NCBI RefSeq assembly: GCF_036324505.1 | Contig: NC_086360.1 | Location: forward strand, 14,254,293-14,318,292 | Length of the DNA stretch: 64,000 bases | Direction: 5' to 3' | From: Eleginops maclovinus | Lineage: Eukaryota > Chordata > Actinopteri > Perciformes > Eleginopidae | Shown here: positions 47,361 to 59,789 of the stretch, piece after piece | Position numbering within the stretch: the stretch's first letter is position 1 | Layout of the letters: each line of letters opens with the position of its first letter | Notes under the pieces: generated by a model | Told to the model about the DNA's origin: nothing | Database searches by the model: none | What the model saw: only the letters and a program-made list of their open reading frames with translations | Translations under genes and position numbers: made by a program

Positions 47361-47650
47361 TATAGACCTATGTTCTAGCTTCAAACAGTCCTATGGACAC
47401 CCTTTCCTGCATCAGGAATCAATTGAGGTGTCTTTAAGAGTTCATGCTGAGAAGCAACAGCATCAGGGGGCTACCATCGAGGGACACTGACAGCAGGGGT
47501 CTGCTGCAGTATGATGTCTACAGGCATTTGATCAAATGAAAGGGAAGGATCTTACGGTACCTACAGGATATTGCTGACAGTAATAGCATGGACTATCAAT
47601 GTTCAACAAACATAAAAAAATTCAATAAAAAGCTTTATGATCTCTTGACC

Positions 47651-47668
47651 TCTCTCTCTCTCTCTCTG
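47651..47668. repeat. (CT)n short microsatellite
   Basis: About nine CT units. Confidence 0.85.
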
Positions 47669-47936
47669 GGCACACTCGTCATGGAACGCTATTGAATTGC
47701 CTAGCATAACAGATGGTCTGAACAAACAGAAATGCCAAAACAAGTAGCAATTTTGTCCATGCATGCCGATCTCCAAAAGCATATCCTCAGCTGTGCCTCT
47801 TCACTCAGCTCAGCACTAGCAGGTTTAGTTTTAGCCAGGGAAATTACACAAACAGGCACAAGTGCATACAAGTGGCCCTGCGAGCACATTATGCTGGTTT
47901 CAGGGCCGTGTTTTGAAATTAAAGTAACATTTTTGT

Positions 47937-47979
47937 CACACGCGCACGCACACGCACACGCACACGCACACGCACACGC

Positions 47980-48053
<74 letters not shown>
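47937..48053. repeat. Compound (CACACG)n-(CA)n microsatellite
   Basis: Starts as CG-containing hexamer units (ACGCACACGCACACGC) and turns into pure CA. A cryptic poly Ala-His or Arg-Val frame here is an artefact. Confidence 0.95.
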
Positions 48054-48055
<2 letters not shown>

Positions 48056-48208
48056 GCACTGAGTGATCCTCTGGGAAAAATGGAGCAGCTGCAAATGTTT
48101 GTGTCTCTCTCTTTAAAATTAGAGGTAAAGTGTTTCTCGCTGCTGTGACACTGATAGCAAAGGTTGCAGTAGCAGGACTCTTCATCTCTATTATGCTCTT
48201 TAGATTGT
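48054..48208 (-). repeat. Dispersed repeat, copy B
   Basis: Reverse complement of 18950-19103, with near-identical text from GCACTGAGTGATCCTCTGGG to TATTATGCTCTTTAGATT. Like copy A it abuts a CA/TG array at the same end. The sequence beyond the array is unrelated to that beside copy A. Confidence 0.85.
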
Positions 48209-48689
48209 GCGTGTACGTACGTGTACGTAAATTGATCGCTATTAATATGCTTCTCTAATTCAGGAAAATGTCTTAAACTGGACAAATGTCTAAACACTGG
48301 ACAGAGTCATGTCACCATCATGTTTGTCATAAATACATTATTCATTCACTAACTTTTTTTTTTTTACCAGAATAGCTCTACAGTAAGTAAGTAATTCTAC
48401 GTCATTTCAGGAGCAGCAACAGCCACACTATACAGGAATAACCATGAAACATAAAGAAAGCATTAACTGGCTGTAGGTGATGGGACATCCCTCGTGATGT
48501 ACAGCTGTTTGCTTGCCAGGCAGAAAGTTACAGTGTGGCACAACACATTGAACTGGAATTGCATGAAGGCTGAAAAAAACTAATAAAGGAATAATATCTC
48601 AGCCCTCACTGAAGGTCAGCATGAGATATGAGGCTTTTCCAACAAAATATTGTATAATTCCTTTGATAAAGAGCTGCGGCTCAGGTAGC

Positions 48690-48912
48690 CCATACATCGA
48701 CAAAATCAGAAGATTAGAAAATTGGAAATAATGAACACTGAATTGCCCCGTAACGCTAAGCCCTCGATGTGTGAATGAACATTAGATCGTGGTTGAGCAG
48801 TTTTGTCATCCATGTATGTATGTGTATAATGGTAAATGTTGGCATGTAGTCTAAGTAGCGCTTTGAGTGCTCGGAAGACCAGAAAAGCACAATATAAAGC
48901 CCATTTACTATC
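48690..48912 (+). repeat. LINE/SINE-type 3' tail remnant
   Basis: Ends with AGCGCTTTGAGTGCTCGGAA, then CAGAAAAGCACAATATAAAG and CCCATTTACTATCC. This resembles the shared 3' end of several fish LINE/SINE families. No coding part found. Confidence 0.5.
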
Positions 48913-51900
48913 CTCTCAGCAAGCTAGAGGAAGTGCAGATGGAGAATTGAGCATGGGGATTGTAGATAGACTAACGTCTCATTGAAAGTGAAAACATCTT
49001 TCAAAACCACAGTAATGATGATGAGATGCCAATGTGTACTTGTGGTGGTCACGTCAGACTGATGGAAAAGAGAAAACATAGTTTGAGCAGACTTTCAAGG
49101 CCTCTTCTGTCACTTTCTCACACCCTGCTATCATGATAGACAATACACCCGCTGCCCCTCAAGGCTACATACATCCCCATCTTACAAAACCAACATGTTG
49201 GATAAACATTATGGTGACTCCTTGCCTGTATAAAAACTAAAGAAAAATTGCCGACCGGAAGACTGATTCCATTTCTTCCTCCATACAACCTTTCTTTAAA
49301 CTCATGAGATCATGGGGGGTTACCCTTATTTAAAATGACAACCAGTTGGTGTTAATAACAAAACCATATAAACACACATGCTAACTGACATAAGGTAATA
49401 AAAACAAATTATTCATGTCCCAAATATTAAAAGTGTACACCCTGTTTGGGTTTTATTCTGTACTTTAAAGTATTGGGATAATGTATCAAAATGTAATCGG
49501 GAAATTTTAAAAGAAACTTACCAGGAATGCACAGCATATTCCGTAATAATATATTAACCAACGCCCCGAGCTATGTTCAGAATACCGCAAGAACAAATGT
49601 TCCTGCTGCTTAAATTCTAGGAGCAGCTGTGCTAAACACAGACAGCAAGATGACATGACACAAGGGGAGTTTTATTAGTCTGAGAGAGATTTAGGTGTGT
49701 GAAATTGAAGAACACAGTATTTTCCATCATTTAGAAAATCCACGTGTGGTGATAACAAATGTAAAAAGCTCCCCAAGTTGACACTACTGTGACATGGCAA
49801 CAAATGAGGTTTGTGTTCATGTGATTAAGTATGTATTTTTTGATAGATTTACTACCAAGAAACATAACCCGTGTTACAGCACCTCGGATTGAGGGCAAAA
49901 TATTAATAATGCAGGGCCTGTATTTGATGCAGCCTTGCAAGAAAGTGTTCTCAGAACAGAAGATTTATAAAAAGGAATAGAGACTTTGTGATGAGCAGTA
50001 TTGCCACAGCCCTCCAATAATATTCACATTTGTTTGATGCAGCTTAACAGAGTAGGGCTACAGTTACTACATACTTAACATACAAGCAGTATTGCTTTCA
50101 TTATAGGTAAAGACAAGTGACTGTAATACTATTCATGTAAAAAGCTACTTAACATTATGAAATGAAAAAACAACAAGACAAAACATTGCTGCCAGAAGCC
50201 CATCTTCATTACTTGATAACAGTGTCTGTTTATCTCAGCATAAATACAGCATGTGTATGTGGATGGTGTGAAATTTTCATTTTAGCAATATTGTCTGAAT
50301 CCTCTCAGAGAACGAAGGATTATTGTTACAGGAAAAGTCCAATTGAAAAATAATGCATTGAAAGACCAGGCCAGCAGATACTTAGCGAACACATTTTATT
50401 CAATGATCCTCTTCAAATCCCTCAATACTGTATATGTTCTCTTCACAACCCTATTCTTGTGTGAGCGGATTGTTGCTACTTTTTGCACTTTTAACACTAA
50501 TAGACACATAAACACCATATATTATAAAACGTGTACCAAACACCGCGACACCTGGATGCATTATAAACATGTCAACATGCTTATGGAGCATGCAAGCTAC
50601 AGAAAAAAACTAAAAAAACAGCAAGATTATAAAAGGAATAATAAAACTGTAGCCTGAGGCAATGTACAAGCCATAGCAAACATGCAAATTGGAGGTATAA
50701 CAATTTGCAGAGCTGCCATTTTCGGAGTTGCAACACCAGCACAACTACATGTAATCTCAGACAGGGAAGTAATTACCAATGTGAAATGTGAATGAATAAA
50801 TTGCAGCTCTAATTTTTGCTGTCCGCTTCCTTTGTTTGTCCCTTTGGCTGGATAGTTATGGAGTACACATGATGTAGGAAGTGGAAATATGGGGTGTGTG
50901 AAATCTGGTGGAGCCAACATTTTCCATGCACTTTAAGGGCTACAGGCTTTGTCATTACGCCATGTCACTATCTGGCCGACCGGTGAAATTCTTTGATGGT
51001 AGTTTTGAAATAACTGTATACTTCTACTTCTGCCATCTTTCCACGTGGCTTTGTTTTTTACAGCAGTCTATAGCTGTCAAGGCCAAATGGATTGTTCTGC
51101 AAGTACATGTACCTACCAATCACAGCATCACTAATGCTTTCCTGTGGCGACTTACATGCTGTGCAAATTTGTCCATCGTAACACCTTGTAAAAAATCCTA
51201 GGTTCAGGAATTGAGTGTCTGACGTATGTGTTTTGTGTGCGTGTGATTCTGTATGGGTAGTCTATATCTAATATTAAGCATAAATCACAGTTATTTCCAC
51301 CCCTCTGCATGTTGATAGAAAATTCCAGTTACCCTTGACACCCACAACCTCAAAAGAGGTCCGCTTAGTATTAATATCAAATTTCACACCATTACACGGC
51401 CTACGCAAATACACAGACTGTATGCACCAAAAGCATCGGCACTAGTTCTGAGGCCATTGAGTCTGGATGTATTTAGTTTATAAAACAACTACTTGGTAAG
51501 ATGAAGACTAAAATGAGACACCTTATTCTATCCCATCCACTTATTCATAGGGAACAGAGTCTTGAAAAAAGTATACGTTAAGATGAACACCAAAACACAA
51601 AAGAAAAAGACAATAAATAGATTGGAAGAAGTTCCTGCATGTCTGGTGACTAAAGTCTTTCTTTCCAGAGAGGCTTAGCTTGTGATTGTTCCTTAAATCC
51701 TCTAAAGCTGCTTTGACCCCTTGCTGCCCAATGAAGACCAACTACTGCTTACCTTTCACTGTGCATGACTGTTTATGTAAGTATCAATGGAGGATGTTGA
51801 TGCAGTGGATTATGTGTGCCTGAGCAAACAGGGTGATAGAGAGAGAAACAAAGAGAGGGTGAGATGAGTGTTTGAGTGCAAGCGTTTGTGTTTGTGCGTG

Positions 51901-54900
51901 AGAGTCTAGATCCCTATAGTGATCATATAGTTTCCTGCATCGCTGAGACTAATACCTTCAGTCTCATGAACATGAAGCCTATTTAAATTCTTGATCCTGC
52001 AGCTAAATGAAAATTATTTCTAGTGCATCTGCAACGAGCAAGTCATTTTTGATCATTTCAGTCTAAATTACAGCAGAGGTTTATCTTCACCGTTCCAAAA
52101 ATACAAACATCACTCAGTTATGCATGCTTTTCATCAAAAATTAAAAGACTTCACAAAAAACACCATTAACAGTAACCTTGCTTTTGTTTATGAATACGTT
52201 ATGATGAGCAGAAAAAAGAGCTACAAATGCTGAGCTCTTCATTGTTATGTATTTCATAGCTTCTGACAACTTTCATCAAAGTGCTTTAGCCCGCATCTTC
52301 CCAGAATCACAGATGACTGTCAATGAACTCCCTGCTAACAACTCACTTTGCCTTCTGCCCTCGCTTTGCAGAGCACTGTCAAATCATTTCTTCATTTTTT
52401 TCCCACCTGTCAGTAATAGAAGAGGAGGGGGAGGAAGAGGGGTAAAGGTGTGCTGATGAATTCCCTCACAGACAAAGTTATCAGAGAACGGACTTATGGC
52501 TGCTAATCGAGTAGGACAAAATCTAAATGGTGGCTTGAATGTTTGCAATTAACTGCAGAACATCCTTCAAACACGTCACGCTCTCTTTTCGAGCAGGTTA
52601 GTGGCCAGGGGAGCTGTATACATAATTAGCATTCCTATCAAAAGGCTTCAAAACAAATGGCGGTGACGCCGAGGGATAGGAAGCAAGACAATAAAAAGGA
52701 GGGCGAATGAGTGCAGGAGAGAGGTGGGAAGAACAGAAGAAAATATTATATCAGTATTCTATACATGAATACACATCCACACACATATTTAAAAGATGAA
52801 TACATTGAGGCAAGTAGAAGCAGATCAAGTACTTCTGTAACAATGACAGAACTGGGTGGGAACTGTTGTCCTCTAAGATCTGTAACGGTTTATCATTTAT
52901 TTTAAATGTTTGTTTGACCTCACCTTCATAGCACACTTGGTGGGGTGGGGGGAAAGGATGTGCAATCCTGTGAAAAGCGGACTTACGGGTTTCCCTTTAA
53001 TCATATTGTGACCCCTCGGGCTCGTCTTAGGACCCTACAGGGGGTTCCGACCCAAAGGATTTATGAAGCACAACACAAGATTCAGGACCAACACTTTAAA
53101 TCCAAAAGCGTGACAGATCTCTGAAAGGAACACGATTAAAGAAGAAGAGAGCTGCATAGAAACCTGCAGGTTAGTCATTCAAAAATAATCCACTGCCATG
53201 TGCAAAACACAACAATTAAGACTTAATACTACAGTAGATAAGAATTTGGAAAAAACAATAATGGCAGAGCAAATACATGCATCCCTACTGTGTGACATGT
53301 ATATCAAACAGGCAGCATAAATAGCCATGATATCATAAGCAAATGCTGTCAGTGATGAAATCCTTTCCTCAACTTGTTAATCCTCCCTAATGCGAAATTG
53401 AAACCACTGGAAGTCAGGTAATCCAACAAGGTGTCTGGACCTCCAGGGCATCCATAATTCTCTAGTTGAGAAATCCTCCCTGTTGTGGGAGTCTGACAAC
53501 TGACGAGTGGGAGCTGGAGGCGGCAAAACCAGTTTTGGAGTACTGTTCACTTCACGATGGAGAATGTATCATGCTGTTTGTGATATTAAAATGGGATTGA
53601 CAATGTCTGGTGTATTCATTACTGTGAACGTATTTCTCTTTGCAATCTGCAGCGAAAAGAAGTTACACTTTATGAGCTGGATCCTATTATCAATGTCATT
53701 GTGGACCCATATTGAGATGTGTCTTTGTAGAGAAATACATGCATAATATGTATACATGCATCCTGAAATTCTCTTTCCCTTGTCGAGAAAAAATAATGAC
53801 AGCTTTGCCATCCAATATTAATCAGCCACCAGCAGGGAGAGACAGAGATTGAGCAGGATAGAACGGTCCAAGGCATAGTTGGAAAATAGGGAGGAGGATG
53901 TGGAGAGTGTGTGTTTGTGTGGGTGATTATTTTAACACTCCACACACACTCTGCTCTCTGATCACGCACTCCAGTTACAGGTACTCAAGTGAACCTGTAA
54001 CCACTGTCGAACATCTGTCAAGAGGCTGACAGCGTGATTATCACGAGTCACATAAGCAAAAGAGCACACAGTCATCATCCCTGCCATGCCGTAGTTAAAC
54101 TCATAGCCTATTAGGTGTTGTTAAATAATCCAACGTCAATTTCATCTCCCGCATTAGAGTAAGTCATTCAGCTAATTAACCATCAACACAACATGGATAA
54201 TGAAAGCGAGATTAAAGCCAGGTTTTCACTACTAACACTCTTTCAGCTGGAATATGGAGCTGTGCCAGCAAAGTATTTAGGAACAGCTGCAGCCGAGGGA
54301 AACTAAAAAGTAGATTGTCCTTCTTCCAACCTGTGTTCTTCACAGGCTGGACACAATAACAGGGACACCTCTGAAGTGTAATTCCATCCAGAACAGGGGT
54401 CCTGTGTGTAATACTATTGTACCTTCGAAAAGCTTATAATGTGCAACTTTTGTGGAGGTTTTGTCTGATAGGTATTGACTCTACTTTAAGGGGATTTCTT
54501 CAATGGCAAAGATTTCATTTTATCATGTTGAGAAAGAGGTTCTAGGAACTGTGTGTGTCTCTTATACCATTCTTGCTCAGGGGAAATGTCCCTGTTGTTG
54601 TGAACAAAGACAAGGATTATTGACAGTGGGATATCTTTCTGCTGCCAATGTGTCCAAACACAGACAAATGTTTGAGCCCAGATCTTGTTTCAATGTTTCT
54701 GTTACTGTGTACAATCTATCACTGCATATATCACCATTCGGATGTATGTTTTGGTCTGTCTCAATCTCTGTAATGTTTTACATTGTACAGTTTATTAACT
54801 TGAGTGTAAAATCTTGTAAAATATGTAGCCTACTTCAGGCTTGTTGCTACACTTGACTCCAGTGTTGTGCTCTGTCGTGTAAGGCTGGAGCTAAACAGAA

Positions 54901-55546
54901 AGTGAAGAGGGGGTCATTAATCCTGAGGCAACAACTTCCTTTCATTTACATGCAGGATTGCATTTCTCTTCCAGTTGTACGTGTTTATACTCACTCAATT
55001 CAAGAACCCCTTTTTTAATTCATGATGTTACTAATAGCCACTCTGTCTTGAACTTGCATTAATATCTTCCCAAGCACACACACATGCATATCAATAATCT
55101 TTACACACAGAGTCTTTCCGTGTCCTTCCAATTCATTGTTGCCAGGAACAACACCGCTCTACCTTCTGTGTGCTTTGCCTTCTTTATTCACCTTGAGTGC
55201 CATTAAACAGCAAATAACCGATAGGAGGACATTTTAGTTTTATAATACCACTGATAAGGGGATGTTGCAGTCTTTTTAGATACAGGCCTTATCTACTGTC
55301 CTTTATGGCTCCCGCTTATCAATGATTCCTTTCCAGACATTTCAGGGGATTAGGCCAGATTTACTTTAGGATTATTTCTCTTCCGAAATTCCATTTGTTT
55401 GCACTATCATGTCAGGACAATACGGGATAACGTCAACTGCATGAAAAATCGGTGGACCAATGGACTTTTAGAAATTGCATTTTATAAGAAACCCCTCAAT
55501 TTTAAATGTGGATAAGTGCTGATTTTACCCCTCTCTTGCAGAGATA
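48913..55546. other. Gene-poor interval
   Basis: No supported gene and no transposon recognised. Complex non-repetitive stretches near 52480-52690 and 54110-54300 could be conserved non-coding elements, but this is only an impression. Confidence 0.45.
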
Positions 55547-57150
55547 CAGTGGGGCAAAAAAGTATTTAGTCAGCCACCAATTGTGCAAGTTCTCCCATTT
55601 AAAAAGATGAGAGAGGCCTGTAATTTTTATCATAGGTATACCTCAACTATGAGAGACAAAATGAGAAAATAAATCCAGAAAATCACATTGTAGGATTTTT
55701 AATGAATTTATTTCAAATGATTGTGGAAAATAAGTATTTGGTCAATAACAAAAGTTCATCTCAATACTTTGTTATATACCCTTTGTTGGCAATGACAGAG
55801 GTCAAACGTTTTCTGTAAGTCTTCACAAGGTTTTCACACACTGTTGCTGGTATTTTGGCCCATTCCTCCATGCAGATCTCCTCTAAAGCAGTGATGTTTT
55901 GGGGCTGTCACTGGGCAACACGGACTTTCAACTCCCTCCAAAGATTTTCTATGGGGTTGAGATCTGGAGACTGACTAGGCCACTCCAGGACCTGGAAATG
56001 CTTCTCACGAAAGCCACTCCTTCGTTGCCCTGGCGCTGTGTTTGGGATCATTGTCATGCTGAAAGACCCAGCCACGCTTCATCTTCAGTGCCCTTGCTGA
56101 TGGAAGGAGGTTTTCACTCAAAATCTCACGATACATGGCCCCATTCATTCTTTCCTTTACACGGATCAGTCGTCCTGGTCCCTTTGCAGAAAAACAGCCC
56201 CAAAGCATGATGTTTCCACCCCCATGCTTCACAGTAGATATGGTGTTCTTTGGATGCAACTCTGCATTCTTTCTCCTCCAAACACGACGAGTTGAGTTTT
56301 TACCAAAAAGTTCTATTTTGGTTTCATCTGACCATATGACATTCTCCCAATCCTCTTCTGGATCATCCAAATGCCCTCTAGTAAACTTCAGACGGGCCTG
56401 GACATGTACTGGCTTAAGCAGGGGGACACGTCTGGAACTGCAGGATTGAAGTCCCTGGCGGTGTAGTGTGTTACTGATGGTAGCCTCTGTTACTTTGGTC
56501 CCAGCTCTCGGCAGGTCATTCGCTAGGTCCCCCCGTGTGGTTCTGGGATTTTTGCTCACCGTTCTTGTGATCATTTTGACCCCACGGGGTGAGATCTTGC
56601 GTGGAGCCCCAGATGGAGGGAGATTAGCAGTGGTCTTGTATGTCTTCCATTTTCTAATAATTGCTCCCACAGTTGATTTCTTCACACCAAGCTGCTTACC
56701 TATTGCAGATTCAGTTTTCCCAGCCTGGTGCAGGTCTACAATTTTGTCTCTGGTCTCCTTTGACAGCTCTTTGGCCTTGGCCATAGAGGAGTTTGTAGTA
56801 TGACTGTTTGAGGTTGTGGACAGGTGTCTTTTATACTGATAACGAGTTCAAAAAGGTGCCATTAATACAGGTAACGAGTGGAGGACAGAGGAGCCTCTTA
56901 AAGAAGAAGTTACAGGTCTGTGAGAGCCAGAAATCTTGCTTGTTTGTAGGTGACCAAATACTTATTTTACCGAGGAGTTTACCAATAAATTCTTTAAAAA
57001 TCCTACAATGTGATTTCCTGGATTTTTTTTTCTCATTCTGTCTCTCATAGTTGAAGTGTACCTATGATAAAAATTACAGGCCTCTCTCATCTTTTTAAAT
57101 GGGAGAACTTGCACAATTGGTGGCTGACTAAATACTTTTTTGCCCCACTG
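55547..57150 (-). mobile_element. Tc1-like transposon, second copy
   Basis: 1604 bp between CAGTGGGGCAAAAAAGTATT and its inverse AAATACTTTTTTGCCCCACT-G, flanked by TA at 55545-55546 and 57151-57152. Same family as 15220-18385, opposite orientation and without the hAT insertion. The terminal inverted repeats (over 70 bp) are well preserved. Confidence 0.95.
55761..56784 (-). pseudogene. Tc1-like transposase, frameshifted
   Basis: Starts [20 protein letters not shown] (ATG at 56784-56782) and is open for 259 codons through both helix-turn-helix units, [11 protein letters not shown] and [11 protein letters not shown]. One extra T (GGCTTTCGTG against GGCTTCGTA in the first copy) shifts the frame at about 56005-56012, before the third catalytic residue. 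The displaced frame then carries [15 protein letters not shown] and a TGA where the first copy has CGA. The ancestral stop is TGA at 55763-55761. Full length was about 340 residues, usual for Tc1. Confidence 0.93.
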
Positions 57151-57374
57151 TAACTGTCAATTTCCCCATCTTTGACATCACTGAATGTGATCCCTGGCGT
57201 CAGGGGCAACATCACCTCTTAGTCTGGACCCCTTTTCCAATCTAAATTGTTGGTTGAGAAATATGTGCTGAAATATATGCTTTGCTCTACCCTGATCCAA
57301 GAGCTGAATTATTGAGACGTTCAATCAACAGAAAGTCATGTTATAGAAGCATTTCTTTGGAGACATTAAAAATA

Positions 57375-57742
57375 CAGTGCTCTGCGTAAATGAGTACACC
57401 CCTGTCAAAAAGTAACATTTTATATATCTCAATGAACACAAAAACATTTTCCAAAATGGTAACAAGACTAAGTTTAATATCACATCTGTTTAACTTATAA
57501 CATGAAAGTAAGGTTAATAATATAACTTAGATTACACATTTTTCAGTTTTACTTAAATAAGGGCGATGCAAAAATGAGTACACCCCACAACAAAAACTAC
57601 TACATCTGGAACTTTGTTTGGCCTCCATGATTTTTAATGACAGCACCAAGTCTTCTAGGCATGGAATTAACAAGTTGGGAACATTTTGCTACATCAATCA
57701 TTTTCCATTCTTCAAGAAAGACCTCTTTTAGAGACCAGATGC
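57375..57742 (-). mobile_element. Partial Tc1-like element of a third family
   Basis: Starts at TA|CAGTGCTCTGCGTAAATGAG, with the repeated phrase ATGAGTACACCCC at about 57391 and 57574. It keeps only the 3' end of the transposase gene (minus strand) and one terminus. No opposite end found. Confidence 0.75.
57600..57737 (-). pseudogene. C-terminal fragment of a Tc1/mariner transposase
   Basis: Reads WSLKEVFLEEWKMIDVAKCS then QLVNSMPRRLGAVIKNHGGQ and ends TKFQM before TAG at 57602-57600. The pattern ...SMPRRL.AVI...GG is the conserved tail of Tc1 transposases. The rest of the gene is absent. Confidence 0.8.
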
Positions 57743-58715
57743 TCGACATTCAGAAAATTAGATTGCTTACTAATTAGAACCATTTTCTGCTTTCTATCCA
57801 TTGTACTTTGACTATTGATTAATGTTATGAATGTTTTAAAAGCACAGACCCAGCATCAAATTGGTAAATGAAATCAACCAGGCCATATGACACACAACAT
57901 ACCAGGCAGGCACAGCAGCCAAAAAACACTCATCTGCAGAATGAGGCCCACGATTTTTATAAATTAGAGCCAGTCAAAGGGTCGCAGAAACAGCAACAGC
58001 ACACACCTTTGCACCCATATGCACAATATCATCTATAACACAGCATAAAGTAAATGGCTTACCTTTATTAGCCTGAGCATTGAAGTGGTCTCACTGTGGT
58101 CCGATGGTCAGGGAAAGCGTGACGACACTTCACACTGTGTCACCGCTGCTGATCTGATGCCAGGCCTACAGGCAGGAAATAATTAATCTTGGGAAATATC
58201 ACTGGATTTTAATTTCAGGTCCCGAAAAATGTATCACACCCAGCCCGGAGAAAAAATACTGCTGGTAGATTTGGGATTAAATTACTGTAGCATTCACATC
58301 TGTCTGACTGACCGATACTAACTGCTATCTAACCGGAGTAAACGGCACGACTAGCGGCTTTACTTCTGGGCAGTTTTTTCTCACGTCATTGTTGTGTGAA
58401 TAATTTAAATTGTCGTTATTTAGCTACACTTAAAGCTAACTAAAAGCTGATAGTTTGATAGTGTTCCAATCTTCAGACCCAAACAAAATGAATCCATTGA
58501 GGCCCACCATCATACGACTGTGTTCCAGCTGCATGATACCTTCCATTATTCCTGTTGACAGTAAATCCTGAACGTTGGGTTTACACATTCTTAACATAGT
58601 TCCTGCGTTAGGTATGCAGTGCGACCATACATAGGCATTTATCCAGATTTTTTTGACAAATTACGCACCAGTTGCATTTTGGGAATAGTAGGAATTGTAG
58701 TTTTAACCGAAAGTA
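57743..58715. other. Unassigned interval, possible minus-strand first exon
   Basis: No gene recognised. On the minus strand CTAATAAAG|GTAAGC places a good splice donor near 58063. The upstream 300 bases are relatively CpG-containing, so a non-coding first exon or promoter is conceivable. Evidence is weak. Confidence 0.2.
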
Positions 58716-59081
58716 ATGGATAATAAACCTGCTAGATGGCACCATTGCCAAATTATCAAGAAACATAATCTTTTAAGTTTTGACAGTTTTCTAGGCCTCT
58801 CATTCTTAAAACTGACTTTCAAGTGTGTGAACAACCTTGCTCCAGAAATACTCTGCCAACTAGTAAACAAACAAAACAGTGGAATTAGAACTAGGAGTGT
58901 AACAAGCAATAATTGTAGAACAGTGAAACGCAGGTCAACATTCAGACAGTCATCCTTCTCAGTAGTAGGTGCCAGCCTATGGAATACATTACCACCTGCA
59001 ATAAAAACATTGACAGAGCTCAAGGCTTTTAACACCAAAGTAAAACAATGGCTGAAACTGAAACAAGCCTGTGAACATTGA
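58716..59081 (+). pseudogene. CR1/L2-type LINE ORF2, C-terminal fragment
   Basis: Contains LTFKCVNNLAPEILCQL, IRTRSVTSNNCRTVKRRST and FSVVGASLWNTLPPAIKTL, ending LKLKQACEH. The order NLAP...RTRS...F..VGA.LWN.LP is the typical end of CR1/L2-like LINE reverse-transcriptase proteins. It is 5'-truncated, as usual for LINE copies; the remaining frame is open. The AT-rich 3' region follows to about 59400. Confidence 0.8.
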
Positions 59082-59789
59082 CTTTTATATACTACTGTAC
59101 TCGTTTAGTGTCCTGCCCTTTATGTTTTGTGTTTCTGACTATTGTTTATGTATCGATTCTGTCTCTTTCTATATGTTTTGTTTCTTAATGTTTCTGTACT
59201 GTTTTTAACTTTGCTCATGAACTCTGTTTTAATAGCAAAAGGCTAACCAGGGACAGGGGATGCAAATTAGCTTCGGCTAGAAAACTTGTATGCATGACAT
59301 CTGTTTGGTATTTCATATGAAATAATATTGAATGCATTTTTCCCTGATCAATAAACGTCTAAATACAATAAATAACATATTCTATATACTTCTAATCAAC
59401 GTATACGTGTATATGAAAAGGAGCCTAAGTATTTTGTACATTGCATCACTCTCTCCTTGAGATATTATTAAAGTTGGTAGTTTCTAAACTCTCCTGACAA
59501 ACAATGTTGGGGAGAAAATAAAGAGAAATGTTGATCCGATCATTTGAAAACACTTTTTATATAAATATAAAAGTTATTTTATTGTGGAGAATGTTAACTT
59601 ATTAAATCAAACCACAGATCTATGGCTAAAAGGATATTGTCATCAGGCCCGTTTCTAGGATTTTGGGGGCCCTAGGCAAAGAAGTTGTTGGGGGCCTTTA
59701 AAAAAAAAATTTCCGCAATTCTGTGCGTTTTAATCACAAAAGAGGTCAAACATACACTGAAAAGTAGCCTTTATTATTTTTTTTATTTC

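Noticed and set aside
47701..48297. 198-codon minus-strand frame spanning a CA array
   Set aside because: It joins the dispersed repeat, the microsatellite and random flank. The same repeat gives a similar frame at 18923-19273, so this is repeat coding potential, not a gene.
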